Positions 25,745 through 34,732 are shown, counted from the first letter of the stretch. The stretch is DNA of 64,000 bases from Cyanobacteria bacterium UBA2855 (GCA_002350725.1 DEFJ01000029.1:20671-84670); one strand, 5' to 3'. Numbers and translations: made by a program. Notes: generated from the sequence alone by a model not told the origin.

Positions 25745-26302
25745 ATGAAACATTTAAAAATTTTTATAATTGTCATGACTTTATTCGTGTTTAGCGATAA
25801 TGTTTTTGCGCTTAATATAAGTACGCCAATTACAAACAGTAACGGTATGTATGGCAGAAATTCGTATACGCAGATGCCAAGGACAAATGCTTCGACCGTA
25901 AATAATATGCGTCGTTATAATTCTTTGTCAAATAGAAATAGCTTGAATAGAATAAATTCTATATCTCAAAATGCTCATAATATGATTCCATCAACTCACC
26001 CAATGCCGGTTGCACCATATAATATTTATTATCCCCCTGTTCAGCGCAGGACAAATGTTGTGTATAAAAATAATCCTGCAAGAAATACCTCTATGACATA
26101 TTATTATGGTAACGGGTATTATCCAAGCGGCGGGTATTATTATTACACAACGCCCCCGATAACTACCCAAACAACTACGATTAATACAGGTAACGGCAGT
26201 CATACTTATACTGAACAATATTTTGGAAATTACGTGCGTAACGGTATAAATACAGTTCGTTCTGGTAATACAACTTCTATGTCCAGATTTTTGTCTTGGT
26301 AG
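25745..26302 (+). CDS. Secreted Asn/Ser/Tyr-rich low-complexity protein
   Basis: This 185-residue protein starts with a signal peptide (MKHLKIFIIVMTLFVFSDNVFA). The mature part is rich in Asn, Ser, Tyr, Thr and Pro, with runs such as YYYGNGYYPSGGYYYY, and has no recognisable domain. It resembles small surface or matrix proteins. Its long leader and extended -10 promoter suggest separate control. I do not recognise a family. The ATG is preceded by GGAAAG and GTGAGA. Confidence 0.65.
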   Translation: MKHLKIFIIVMTLFVFSDNVFALNISTPITNSNGMYGRNSYTQMPRTNASTVNNMRRYNSLSNRNSLNRINSISQNAHNMIPSTHPMPVAPYNIYYPPVQRRTNVVYKNNPARNTSMTYYYGNGYYPSGGYYYYTTPPITTQTTTINTGNGSHTYTEQYFGNYVRNGINTVRSGNTTSMSRFLSW

Positions 26303-26311
26303 TTTTTATAA

Positions 26312-26317
26312 TATAAT
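26312..26317 (+). promoter_or_regulatory. -10 box of the UbiA-family gene, six bases from ATG
   Basis: TATAAT, six bases, ATG at 26324, no Shine-Dalgarno. The 15-base string from TATAAT to ATG is identical to that in front of ribF. Confidence 0.5.
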
Positions 26318-26323
26318 ATTTAT

Positions 26324-27283
26324 ATGTTTAAAAGAATTTTATTTTGGTTAGGTAATTCAAGGTTGTTTTCTTTGCCAATGACGATTATGTCGTGGCTTGT
26401 CGTATTTGTTTATGCCCTAAAGTATGGCGGGAATATTTTAAATGGGTTTTTAGCTTTAATCGGTATTGCGTTTGCGCATTTAGCTACAAACTTGTTCGAT
26501 GATTATGTTGATTATAAAGAACTTTCTTCCAATCAGGAATTTATGAATAACACATCAAAATCAAAATGTTCGTATTTGAAAAATGGGGAAGCTTCATTAA
26601 AAGAACTTTTGTTTGTTGTTTGTGTATACTGTTGTATCGCGTTTTTGATTGGGGTATTTTTGACTTTTAGAGTGGGTTTTGAAGTAGTAATATTAGCCAT
26701 AACAGGCGGACTTATCACATTAACATATGCAAAATTATCCTCCAACGGTTTCAGTGAATTGGCTGTGGGTACGGCTTTTGGACCTTTGCTGTTTGAGGGT
26801 GTTTATTATGTTATGTGCGGTAAATTTTCTTTTACCGTACTTCTTTTGTCTATGGTAATAGTTTCTTTTACTGTTCTGCTTGTTTATCTAAATTCTTTAC
26901 TGGATTATGATACGGATAAGGCTTCAGGTAAAAAATCTTTGTGTACCAAATTTAAGGATAAAAACACTGCTGCTTCAGGTATTTTATTGATAAGTGCTGT
27001 CGGATATCTTATGAGTATTCCGTTGGCTGTTTATACAAGAAATTTTTTGTTTTTAACTCCATTGATTACAATTCCGTTTCCGCTTGATATATTCAAACTC
27101 TTAATTTTGTATAATAGTGATAAATCAGTTGTCCAGACTGTAAAATGGTGGTATTATCCGCTTGATAATTGGGAAAATATAAAAAATACCACAACCGCAA
27201 ATTTTTATTTAAGATTATATTTGACCAGAAATTTGATGATGTGGGTTTCTGTTTTAGTAATTGCGGCGATATTGTTGCGTTAA
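26324..27283 (+). CDS. UbiA-family prenyltransferase (MenA-like)
   Basis: This 319-residue protein has about eight membrane segments and the two Asp-rich motifs of intramembrane aromatic prenyltransferases: NLFDDYVDYKE near residue 55 and DYDTDKASGKKS near 200. The family attaches polyprenyl chains to quinone precursors, haem or lipids. MenA-like enzymes act on 1,4-dihydroxy-2-naphthoate, but other quinone genes are not here and the substrate is open. A roughly 40-residue loop with KWWYYPLDNW before the last helix is unusual. Its stop abuts the stop of the convergent gene without a spacer. Confidence 0.75.
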   Translation: MFKRILFWLGNSRLFSLPMTIMSWLVVFVYALKYGGNILNGFLALIGIAFAHLATNLFDDYVDYKELSSNQEFMNNTSKSKCSYLKNGEASLKELLFVVCVYCCIAFLIGVFLTFRVGFEVVILAITGGLITLTYAKLSSNGFSELAVGTAFGPLLFEGVYYVMCGKFSFTVLLLSMVIVSFTVLLVYLNSLLDYDTDKASGKKSLCTKFKDKNTAASGILLISAVGYLMSIPLAVYTRNFLFLTPLITIPFPLDIFKLLILYNSDKSVVQTVKWWYYPLDNWENIKNTTTANFYLRLYLTRNLMMWVSVLVIAAILLR

Positions 27284-29386
27284 TTAGTCCGCAAAAACTT
27301 CAGGATGGTCTATTTTTTCCATTGCTTTCATAATACCGATTTTACCTGATTTTTTTTGAATATCCGTAAGCCATGAATTGAATGCATATGGTATTCCGAC
27401 TATAACTCCCATAATTGGTAAGGCTAAGGCAATTCCTGTTCCGATAATTGTTGTGTAATCTGAAGATTTCCCGAGTTCTTTGTTGCTTTTGCCTCTCAGG
27501 TAAATTTCTGAAGATTCCATTATGATATTTTTCGCCCATTTTGCGATTATGTTGTCTTTTATATGTGGATTAAGACTATCTTTGTATTGGGAAATATTAG
27601 TTTCATCCATACCTTTGAATACTGTTTTTAACTCTCGTTTTAATACATTAAATGAGTGTAATAGCTCCCTGTTTGATGCTTGCTGCATAAAATCTCTTAA
27701 TGTTCCGTCAAGCATAGATTTTTGAAATTCTTTTGTAAGTTTTTTATCTGATTTTATTTTTTCATAAAAATCATCCATGGCTTTTTTTAGTGTAGAATCA
27801 TTTTTGAAGCTCCAATTCGAAATTTTATGTGCAAGTTTTGTAATTGGAATATTTCCTTTGATTAATGCGTAAGTAAATAACCCTAAAGAAATAGATGCCC
27901 CTACGGAAATTGTTTGTCCCATAATGTTTTTTGCTATTTCAGTTCCTGCTTCAACGTCTTCCGAGTATCTTTGTGACATTTCGTCTATTTCATCAAATGC
28001 AAGAAATACTTTTTTCTGTAAATTTTCAGCGTTCTTTTTTTGTTCCTCAGTTATATTAATTTGGCTATATGCTTTTTGTATGCGTTCTTGCTTAGAGTGA
28101 AGTGTTTTTCTGTATTCTTTGTATTCTTTGTTGTCTTTATAGAACTGAGTAAAGAATTTAAAGCTTTGCTGCAGTTTATCTTTTAGAGTTTTCTTTTGTG
28201 TTGTGGCCTTAATATTTGCGGCTTTTTTCATATCATCATCTGTGTATGGCATTAGTCGTGCAGGATTTGAGGTCAGGTCTTTTCTGGCTTTGTATCTTCC
28301 TATTTTTGCAGCTTCTTTTTGCGCCATGGTACCTGAAATTGATATCCCTAAACTTGTTAGAAGTGGGATACCGAATGATATCCCAGCTCTGGTTTTTCCT
28401 GACACTTTGAAAAGTTTTAACAGTGAATTTATCCCAAAACCAAGAGGGGTTGCGATAATCCAAGATAGCATCCCTAATGTATCAAAAGCGTTTTCCATAT
28501 TTTCAGAATAGTCTTCTGCCTGAATATTTATTTCTTTTACTGCATCTACTATTAGTTCTCTATCCTCATTTGCTGCTGAAAGTTGTTCTTTAGTCAAATT
28601 TCTGCTTTTTAATTTCTCGATAGTGTTTGTATCTCTTGAATCTCTCCATTTTTTATATGCGGATTTGTCTTTTTGTATTGCCTTAAGCTCTTTTATCATT
28701 TTGACAAATTTATTTTTTTCTTTTGCTTCCGGAATATTTTTAGCTTTTTCTTCGGCGGATTTCTCTTGTTCAGGAGTATATAGTACAAAGTTTTTTATGT
28801 CTTTTAAATCGTTTTGTCTTGCTTGATATCTGCCAATCCTTGAGGCTTCTTTTTGTTTTGAATTTCCCCATAAAATCATAGAGCTTGCTGTTCCAATAGC
28901 AATAAGTGCATTAAATATAAGTCCGTAATAAGGATATTTAGCTCTTACATTTTTAAGTTTCTTTTCCAAAAGGTTTAATTGTGCAGCTTTATCTACGTAT
29001 TCTTGCCCCTTTTTATCTATCGGCGGAAGTAATTCTTCTTTAAGCTCAAATATTTTGTCGCTGAGTTCTCTGTCTTTTTTCTCTTGTATTACGTACGATA
29101 TTCCCTGTCCTAAGGTTGCGGCTATGGTAATAGGAATTACCGAAATTAATCCTGTGAGTTGCTCCATATCTTCGCAATTATCTTCGGAATATCTGTCAAG
29201 GATTTCGGTTGCACGAATTACTACGTTAGCTTTTTTTGATGAAAGTTCAACTTTATCTTTTGGTAGTGTCAGAGTTTTAGAAAGATATTCTTTTTTGGCA
29301 CGCTCATCTGCTTGTGCTTGCTCCCAAGCATCATATTTTGTGTAGTTTTTACCTACGGTTTTTATTGACTCTATAAATTGAGACAT
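27284..29386 (-). CDS. Large membrane protein made of three diverged repeats
   Basis: This 700-residue protein is built of three related units. Each has an acidic helix (YSEDNCEDME 66-75, YSENMENA 293-300, YSEDVEAG 474-481), a pair of hydrophobic segments (79-103/153-175, 303-324/336-352, 488-509/645-671), and a basic motif after the second segment (QKEASRIGRYQAR 178-190, QKEAAKIGRYKAR 356-368, QKKSGKIGIMKAM 677-689). Long Lys/Glu-rich coiled regions connect them. There is no signal peptide. I do not know the family. A membrane-associated scaffold is one guess. AAGGTTAG precedes the ATG. Confidence 0.65.
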   Translation of the reverse strand: MSQFIESIKTVGKNYTKYDAWEQAQADERAKKEYLSKTLTLPKDKVELSSKKANVVIRATEILDRYSEDNCEDMEQLTGLISVIPITIAATLGQGISYVIQEKKDRELSDKIFELKEELLPPIDKKGQEYVDKAAQLNLLEKKLKNVRAKYPYYGLIFNALIAIGTASSMILWGNSKQKEASRIGRYQARQNDLKDIKNFVLYTPEQEKSAEEKAKNIPEAKEKNKFVKMIKELKAIQKDKSAYKKWRDSRDTNTIEKLKSRNLTKEQLSAANEDRELIVDAVKEINIQAEDYSENMENAFDTLGMLSWIIATPLGFGINSLLKLFKVSGKTRAGISFGIPLLTSLGISISGTMAQKEAAKIGRYKARKDLTSNPARLMPYTDDDMKKAANIKATTQKKTLKDKLQQSFKFFTQFYKDNKEYKEYRKTLHSKQERIQKAYSQINITEEQKKNAENLQKKVFLAFDEIDEMSQRYSEDVEAGTEIAKNIMGQTISVGASISLGLFTYALIKGNIPITKLAHKISNWSFKNDSTLKKAMDDFYEKIKSDKKLTKEFQKSMLDGTLRDFMQQASNRELLHSFNVLKRELKTVFKGMDETNISQYKDSLNPHIKDNIIAKWAKNIIMESSEIYLRGKSNKELGKSSDYTTIIGTGIALALPIMGVIVGIPYAFNSWLTDIQKKSGKIGIMKAMEKIDHPEVFAD

Positions 29387-29469
29387 GCGCTAACCTTAAA
29401 ACTTTGTACAGATATTTTAAGTCAGTAAAGAAAAATAATTGAGTATTTTTATTAAAAATGTTATCAAAG

Positions 29470-29498
29470 TTTACATTTGACTTTCGTGTTATTATATT
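29470..29498 (+). promoter_or_regulatory. Promoter adjoining the start codon of the Fe-S protein gene
   Basis: TTTACA (29470-29475), 17 nt, TATATT (29493-29498), three bases before ATG. An alternative TATTAT (29490-29495) lies exactly six bases before it. Confidence 0.5.
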
Positions 29499-29501
29499 TG
29501 T

Positions 29502-30581
29502 ATGGATAGCTTAGAGAATTTTTCAGAGGAAATTAATAAATGTTCAAAATGCGGCTTATGTCAAGCGGTATGTCCCTTATATAAGCTTACCGGTAATGAT
29601 TGTGCCGTTTCTAAAGGAAAATTTGTTATGCTTAATGGGGTTGTAAAAGGCGATTTGCAGCTGAATAAGAATATAAATAAGTATCTTGAGATGTGCTTAA
29701 AATGCGGAAAATGTTCTGAGTTTTGTCCGAGTGGAATTGATGTATGCAGAATATTTTCTTCCGCAAAACACGATTATTTAAAAAATCATTTTGAAGGTAG
29801 AGTAGTTCAATTGCTGTTTTCAAAGTTTACGTTTGATTTTTTCCTAAGATTTTTTGAAATAATTCAAAGAAAAAATCAAGTTTTATCAAAATCGAATACT
29901 CAAAAAAGTTTGTTATATTTTAGAGGCTGCGCTGATAAAATAAATCCTGCAGAAGAAAATGCTTTCAAAAATATTTTATCAGGTTTGCAATATAATGTAG
30001 AAAATTCTGACTTTAAGTGTTGCGGTGTGCCTTTTGTATCTTCCGGATACCTTGAAAAGGCAGAAGATGTAAAGATGCATAATACAATGTTAATAAATTC
30101 TTCCGATTGTGATTGTGTTGTTACTTCTTGTGCAAGCTGTAAGCATTCGCTTGAAAAATACGAAACTCTGAATAAGCGGGTTTTGTCTTTTGTTGAATTT
30201 TTTGCTGAGGAAAATATAAAATTCAAATTTGATAAAAAGTATCGAGTTACTTTTCATAAACCTTGTCATATGAAAAATTATGATGCTGTAAAAAAAGTTT
30301 TATCAAATTGCGAAAATATTGAATATATTGAGATGGATGGATATGATGAGTGCTGTGGTTTTGCCGGTCAGTTTGCCATAACAAACCATTCTTTATCTGA
30401 GGCTTTGTCAAAACAAAAAATAGAAAAGGCTCTGTCTGTAAATCCGGATATTATTTTAACAGAATGTCCCGCTTGTATATTAGGATTAAAGCAAGGATTG
30501 CTTGCTTGTAAGAAAATAACTGCTGCCCCAAAAATTTTAAACATAGCGTCGTTTTTGAGCATGGCAGATATAAAAAAATAA
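29502..30581 (+). CDS. GlcF/LutA-like Fe-S oxidoreductase with two CCG domains
   Basis: This 359-residue protein begins with two 4Fe-4S ferredoxin motifs (CSKCGLCQAVCP at 14-25, then CLKCGKCSEFCP near 67-78). Two Cys-rich CCG domains follow: CCGVPFVSSG with TSCASCKHS, and CCGFAGQF with ECPACILG. This is the layout of glycolate-oxidase subunit GlcF, lactate-oxidation LutA and heterodisulfide-reductase HdrB-like proteins, which pass electrons from a flavin dehydrogenase. The dehydrogenase (GlcD-like) is not adjacent. It has no Shine-Dalgarno and its -10 box touches the start. A bidirectional terminator begins at its stop. Confidence 0.78.
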   Translation: MDSLENFSEEINKCSKCGLCQAVCPLYKLTGNDCAVSKGKFVMLNGVVKGDLQLNKNINKYLEMCLKCGKCSEFCPSGIDVCRIFSSAKHDYLKNHFEGRVVQLLFSKFTFDFFLRFFEIIQRKNQVLSKSNTQKSLLYFRGCADKINPAEENAFKNILSGLQYNVENSDFKCCGVPFVSSGYLEKAEDVKMHNTMLINSSDCDCVVTSCASCKHSLEKYETLNKRVLSFVEFFAEENIKFKFDKKYRVTFHKPCHMKNYDAVKKVLSNCENIEYIEMDGYDECCGFAGQFAITNHSLSEALSKQKIEKALSVNPDIILTECPACILGLKQGLLACKKITAAPKILNIASFLSMADIKK

Positions 30582-30604
30582 GATGAGTTTTTACTCATTT
30601 TATT
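30577..30604. terminator. Bidirectional terminator between the Fe-S gene and exbD2
   Basis: A 12-bp stem (AATAAGATGAGT with ACTCATTTTATT, one G-U pair) and a TTTT loop overlap the stop of the upstream gene. Both arms are flanked by A/T runs. Confidence 0.65.
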
Positions 30605-30630
30605 TTTCGTGATTAAAACTATGTATAATT

Positions 30631-31026
30631 TTACATTTCAGTTACCGAAATACTTGTAATGCCTGAATTTCTTGCGCAATCCATCACTTTTACAATTGCT
30701 CCGTGTGTCGCATCTCCGTCTGTTTCTATCATCATTCCGTCAGGATAATTTTGTGCTTGCGATTTTAAATAGCTTTGTAAATCTTCAGCAGCAATCTCTT
30801 CTCCATCAATGTAGTATTTGTTGTCTTCTGTTACATTGACTGTTAAAATTTTAGATTCCTGATTTGTAAGATGTTCCTGTTCGACATTTTCAGGGACGGT
30901 AAGATTCAACCCTTGTTGATCTAATAACGGTGCAATTACCATCATTATAATAAGTAGTACAAGAAAAATATCCGTTAGCGGTGTAATATTAATTTCGTTA
31001 AAAGTTTTTCTTTCTCTATCTGACAT
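30631..31026 (-). CDS. exbD: ExbD/TolR-family biopolymer transporter, second copy
   Basis: This 131-residue protein has one N-terminal membrane helix, preceded by NEINITPLTDIFLVLLIIMM with the proton-path Asp, and a periplasmic TolR-like domain. I start at the ATG at 31026 with GAGGGG before it, 4 nt after the first exbD. In the family, ExbB-ExbD uses the proton gradient to energise TonB for outer-membrane transport. The N-terminal 23 residues are nearly identical to those of the preceding paralogue, while the periplasmic parts differ strongly. Confidence 0.88.
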   Translation of the reverse strand: MSDRERKTFNEINITPLTDIFLVLLIIMMVIAPLLDQQGLNLTVPENVEQEHLTNQESKILTVNVTEDNKYYIDGEEIAAEDLQSYLKSQAQNYPDGMMIETDGDATHGAIVKVMDCARNSGITSISVTEM

Positions 31027-31030
31027 TTTT

Positions 31031-31498
31031 CTATGCCCCCTCATCAACATAATCTTCGTTATTATTATTTTCCAAAGATTCTTGTTCTTTCTTACTAAGT
31101 GGTTCTCCTGCAACTACAAGCTTTTTAAATTCTGCATCCTGCGCAGCATTCATAACTTTTAATATTTCTGAACTCTTTACTGTTTCATCAGCTTTCACTA
31201 CAACATCAGGACTTTCTAAAGTTGGTTTAAGGGCAATAAGTTCATCAGTTAATGCTTCAGGTTGAATTTGTTTGCCATTTATAAACATCAAACCTTCTTT
31301 TGTTATCGAAACTGTCGCATTGTGCTGTTCAATCGCAACCCCGCTGTTTATTTCCGGTACTTGTACCGCATTATCCATGGATTGGAATGAAGGCGCAATT
31401 ACCATCATTATAATTAACAGTACAAGAAAGATATCTGTTAACGGCGTTATATTGATTTCAGTAAATATTTTATTACCTGCTTTTCTACCGAATGCCAT
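31031..31498 (-). CDS. exbD: ExbD/TolR-family biopolymer transporter, first copy
   Basis: This 155-residue ExbD has the same membrane motif FTEINITPLTDIFLVLLIIM with its functional Asp, then a periplasmic domain and an acidic Asn-rich tail (NNNNEDYVDEGA) not usual for ExbD. It lies 18 nt after exbB and 4 nt before the second copy. Two paralogues in tandem suggest either a heteromeric ExbD dimer or separate partners for TonB. AGAGG precedes the ATG. Confidence 0.88.
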   Translation of the reverse strand: MAFGRKAGNKIFTEINITPLTDIFLVLLIIMMVIAPSFQSMDNAVQVPEINSGVAIEQHNATVSITKEGLMFINGKQIQPEALTDELIALKPTLESPDVVVKADETVKSSEILKVMNAAQDAEFKKLVVAGEPLSKKEQESLENNNNEDYVDEGA

Positions 31499-31516
31499 TT
31501 TATATTGACCTCTTTT

Positions 31517-32176
31517 CTATTTTATGCTTGAAGTTGAAGATGCTGTTGATACAGGTGCAGAAACATCGTCTTCAGAATCTACAAAGCTTAAGAATAATAA
31601 CTTAATTAATTGGAAATCGTCTTCATAATGCTTTACTACGGATTGGAATGTATTAAATGCAATAACTGCAATAATAGCAACTGCCAAACCAAAAGCGGTA
31701 GCAATCAATGCGGAACCTATACCTGAAGCTACTGCAGCGGCTTGGTTTCCTGCCTTCGCCATAACATCAAACGTAAGCAAAATTCTGAATACTGTACCAA
31801 ACAAACCTAAAAACGGAGCAACACCACCAATTGTACCTAGGATTGTAAGGTGTTTTTCCAATTTTCTTATAGCAAGTGATGCCGAAATATCAAAAGAACG
31901 AGCAAAACCCTCTCTTTGATCAGAGAATATTCTTGCAGCTTCTTCGATAACTTCACCAACAACACCACCGCACTGAACTGCAAGATTTTGAACGCCTTGA
32001 AGATTGTTTCTTGCTAATTCCTTTTGTATTCTCGGTATTAATACTTGAATATCGCGTTTATTTTTGTTGTAAACGGACATTCTTTGCAGTACAACTTGTA
32101 CAACTAAAATTGCGCAAATAAGAATCGGTAATAGTACAAACCAATCCATTTTAATTGAATTCCATAAAAGTTCCAT
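31517..32176 (-). CDS. exbB: ExbB/TolQ/MotA-family proton channel protein
   Basis: This 219-residue inner-membrane protein has a first hydrophobic helix near 13-30, a cytoplasmic helical domain, and two further helices near 115-140 and 155-185. It shows the ExbB/TolQ motif LTILGTIGGVAPFLGLFGTVFRI and ATAFGLAVAIIAVIAFN. With ExbD it forms the proton-driven motor that powers TonB. It sits between tonB and exbD on one strand with short gaps, so one operon is likely. Confidence 0.9.
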   Translation of the reverse strand: MELLWNSIKMDWFVLLPILICAILVVQVVLQRMSVYNKNKRDIQVLIPRIQKELARNNLQGVQNLAVQCGGVVGEVIEEAARIFSDQREGFARSFDISASLAIRKLEKHLTILGTIGGVAPFLGLFGTVFRILLTFDVMAKAGNQAAAVASGIGSALIATAFGLAVAIIAVIAFNTFQSVVKHYEDDFQLIKLLFLSFVDSEDDVSAPVSTASSTSSIK

Positions 32177-32213
32177 AGTTTTAATCCTCTTATTTTCTCT
32201 TATACATTATCTT

Positions 32214-33425
32214 TTAATATTTTGTAGCACCAAATACATTGTAATCAAATGTAAACAATATATCTATGCTGCCTTGTTTGTATTCAGCCGGTAACGGCTT
32301 GAACGGTGCAGTAAGTTTTACTGCATCAAGTGCTGCCTGATCGGCACTTGGTAGTCCTGATGATTTGTGTACACTGCATTTTAACAATCTGCCATCTTTT
32401 GCAATCGTAAATGCTAAAACTACACGTTTACTTTCATTTCCCTTCGGAGGATTCCAGTTCATTTTAATACGACGCTGTAAATCTCTCATATAAGGTCCGA
32501 AATCAGGTTCTTTAATTGCATCAATTCCCGGTCTGCCTCCAGGATTGCCGGGTCCCGGATTTCCAACTCCTGAACCACCTCCGCCGGAGCCAAGTTTTGT
32601 TCCTGAGCCGCCAGTACCTCTGCCTGATGGTGATAAACTAGGTGCAGGGGTAAATTTACCGCGACCTGTCCCTGATGAAGAACCACCTGTTTTGGAACCT
32701 CCATTTGCTGCGGTTCCTGAGCCGCTAACAGGACCTGTTGCATACGAACCGCTTTTGGTTCCGCCTGATGGTACAGGGATTTGGAACGAAGAAGAAGGTT
32801 TTGTTGTAGCCTTCGGAGTTGTTGGCGGTTTAAGTGATGGCCTTGCTGTAGGCGGATTTGGCTTAGCCGGTTGTGCTGCTTTTGGTGCCGGTGCTTCCGT
32901 TACATTTGGTTTTGGTACAGCTTTTGTAATTCTATCCAATATAGACGGAGTCTTTTGAGTTTTTGGTGATTGCTTCGGCTGCGGGACTTGCGGAGTTTTT
33001 GAATTTCTCTGCTGAGGTGCTGCCGGAGCTTGTTTCGGCGTTATTGGAGACGGCGCTGATGATGGCATTGAAACCTTTCTTGTCGGGTCATGTTGCCCCC
33101 CGGCTCTTGAATTTCTATCTGCACGATATGGAGTATGCTTGTTTATTGGAGTATCTTCCTTATCGACAAGTACAAATTCTATATCATTCATTTTAGGTTT
33201 TGGTCTTTGCGCCAGCGGAACAATTATTCCTAGCCATAGCAAAACGACACTTAACAACCAGGCCAAAAGAGCTGTTGAAATATGAATTATTACGGAAAGG
33301 ACAAATGCCTTTTCCATTGACATACTGTCTCTGTCTTCACGAACAACCGCCGGCAGAGAAAATCCTCTATTATCGGCCAGTTCTTGCTCCTCTTCAATAT
33401 TGTCTTTATAATTTAAAATTGACAT
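32214..33425 (-). CDS. tonB: TonB-family energy transducer
   Basis: This 403-residue protein has a cytoplasmic N-terminus of about 35 residues and one membrane anchor at about 40-70. A very long periplasmic spacer, rich in Pro, Lys and Ala and then in Gly and Ser, covers about 75-300. A C-terminal TonB/TolA domain from about 308 shows FGPYMRDLQRRIKMNWNPPKG and VHKSSGLPSADQAALDAVKL. The spacer is long enough to cross a wide periplasm. TonB couples inner-membrane energy to outer-membrane receptors. No receptor gene is nearby. Confidence 0.88.
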   Translation of the reverse strand: MSILNYKDNIEEEQELADNRGFSLPAVVREDRDSMSMEKAFVLSVIIHISTALLAWLLSVVLLWLGIIVPLAQRPKPKMNDIEFVLVDKEDTPINKHTPYRADRNSRAGGQHDPTRKVSMPSSAPSPITPKQAPAAPQQRNSKTPQVPQPKQSPKTQKTPSILDRITKAVPKPNVTEAPAPKAAQPAKPNPPTARPSLKPPTTPKATTKPSSSFQIPVPSGGTKSGSYATGPVSGSGTAANGGSKTGGSSSGTGRGKFTPAPSLSPSGRGTGGSGTKLGSGGGGSGVGNPGPGNPGGRPGIDAIKEPDFGPYMRDLQRRIKMNWNPPKGNESKRVVLAFTIAKDGRLLKCSVHKSSGLPSADQAALDAVKLTAPFKPLPAEYKQGSIDILFTFDYNVFGATKY

Positions 33426-33511
33426 TATATTTCCCTATCAACTTATCCCTTATTAACTTAATTAAATTTTATTTAAAAGTTAAAATAAAATTATTACCCA
33501 AGAGTGTATTT

Positions 33512-34045
33512 TTAGTAACTATATGTCGCAGGATTTACCGTAATAGGTTGGGTAAGTACCAAATCATATACTGCGTTTACCGGAATTTCAGCTTCAGCTG
33601 TCGAGGAAGCTTTTCTTGAAACTCCGAGGATTCTTCCTGTTTGGTCTTTTGTTTTAATTATTGCTGAAACAGGAACTCGTATTCCTTCAGGTGTTACTAT
33701 TTGGGTAAATCTTACATCTATGAATCCCGGATTATTTGCAACAGCTTTTTTTGCTTCTAATGCAGTCCCATACACAACACTTGTGAATGGCGCTATAACT
33801 TTTCCTTTGCATTCAAAATCATTTGCCAAAACTGCTGTTATAGGTTGTCCTAAATACACGGTGTCTGATGAAACAGGAGATGTAATTACAACCCTAACCG
33901 TTTGCCCAGCAGGTACAGTAATAACTGCTGACTTTGCTGTTTCTGCAAAAGAAGGTAAACATAAACTGATTATTGATAATGCAGTAAGTGCTATACCTGA
34001 TATAAAGCGTTTGCACATATAACAATCCTTCCCTGTGTAATACAC
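33512..34045 (-). CDS. Secreted beta-rich protein, paralogue of the 34098-34697 product
   Basis: This 177-residue protein has a signal peptide (about 1-23, ending in a Ser/Phe/Ala region) and a beta-rich mature domain. It shares a pattern with its upstream neighbour: a start like VPAGQTVRVVI, a middle VIAPFTSVVYG, then VTPEGIRVPVSAIIKT and a closing VLTQPITVNP. A Shine-Dalgarno GGGAAGG precedes the ATG. It lies 86 nt upstream of tonB on the same strand. The function is unknown, but periplasmic or surface location near the TonB genes is likely. Confidence 0.65.
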   Translation of the reverse strand: MYYTGKDCYMCKRFISGIALTALSIISLCLPSFAETAKSAVITVPAGQTVRVVITSPVSSDTVYLGQPITAVLANDFECKGKVIAPFTSVVYGTALEAKKAVANNPGFIDVRFTQIVTPEGIRVPVSAIIKTKDQTGRILGVSRKASSTAEAEIPVNAVYDLVLTQPITVNPATYSY

Positions 34046-34097
34046 ATAGTTTTCATTACTCTCTTATTATACATTGTATTAAGTTTAAAAGGATTTG

Positions 34098-34697
34098 TCA
34101 ATTCGTTAAGGTATGTGTAATTGTAACCGGCTCGGTTAGTACAATAATTTTATCTTCACCTGAGGTAATAACCGCATGTGACCCTTTCTGTCTTTGTCGT
34201 GCAGGCCTTACTTGTAATGAAATCTGGCTGAATCTTAGCATACTTTGATAATGCGGCATTTTTTTCCATTCTGCAGGTGCCGTCATTTCTCCTCCAATTA
34301 TATTTTTATTGTCAGAATAAATATAGCCGTTTACATTCATTTCATATCCGTCTGGAAGTACCATTTTTGTTATCTTAACTTTGAAGGAAGCATTTGTCCC
34401 AACGATAGGGTCATGAACATCTTCTACATACCCGACAAACATTGTGCTTTCAGGTATTACATTCGTGTCCCCTATATAGTAATCATTTGTTGTAATAAAG
34501 TATGCTTTGTAACCGTTTTGGCAATATTGCGTGGAGATTTCCTGCGCACTTTCTACAGATACAAATGTTCCTGCAGGTAATTCAATTCCGTTATAATCTC
34601 TCACGTCAAGATGGAGATTTTCAAGCTCCTGTGAAATTCCGGGGGCTATAGAAATCATAAACATACCAAAAATTAATGCTGTTAAAATCCTTTTCAT
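34098..34697 (-). CDS. Secreted beta-rich protein, paralogue of the 33512-34045 product
   Basis: This 199-residue protein carries a signal peptide (MKRILTALIFGMFMISIAPG). The mature part follows the same order as its neighbour: LPAGTFVSVES, VIPESTMFVGYV, MVLPDGYEMNVNGYI and a closing VLTEPVTITH. The pair is a likely gene duplication. A TTGATT-16-TATAAT promoter, with TGT before the -10, ends 7 nt before the ATG, and no Shine-Dalgarno is visible. Function unknown. Confidence 0.65.
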   Translation of the reverse strand: MKRILTALIFGMFMISIAPGISQELENLHLDVRDYNGIELPAGTFVSVESAQEISTQYCQNGYKAYFITTNDYYIGDTNVIPESTMFVGYVEDVHDPIVGTNASFKVKITKMVLPDGYEMNVNGYIYSDNKNIIGGEMTAPAEWKKMPHYQSMLRFSQISLQVRPARQRQKGSHAVITSGEDKIIVLTEPVTITHTLTN

Positions 34698-34704
34698 ACA
34701 GTGT

Positions 34705-34732
34705 ATTATAACAGTTTTTTGAAAGAAATCAA
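34705..34732 (-). promoter_or_regulatory. Promoter of the secreted paralogue pair, adjoining the ATG
   Basis: Minus strand TTGATT (34727-34732), 16 nt, TATAAT (34705-34710) with an upstream TG, then 7 nt to the start codon. Confidence 0.55.

Noticed and set aside
32545..32958. Pro-rich plus-strand frame of 137 codons
   Set aside because: It is the mirror of the Gly/Pro-rich spacer of tonB, where low-complexity codons leave the opposite strand open.
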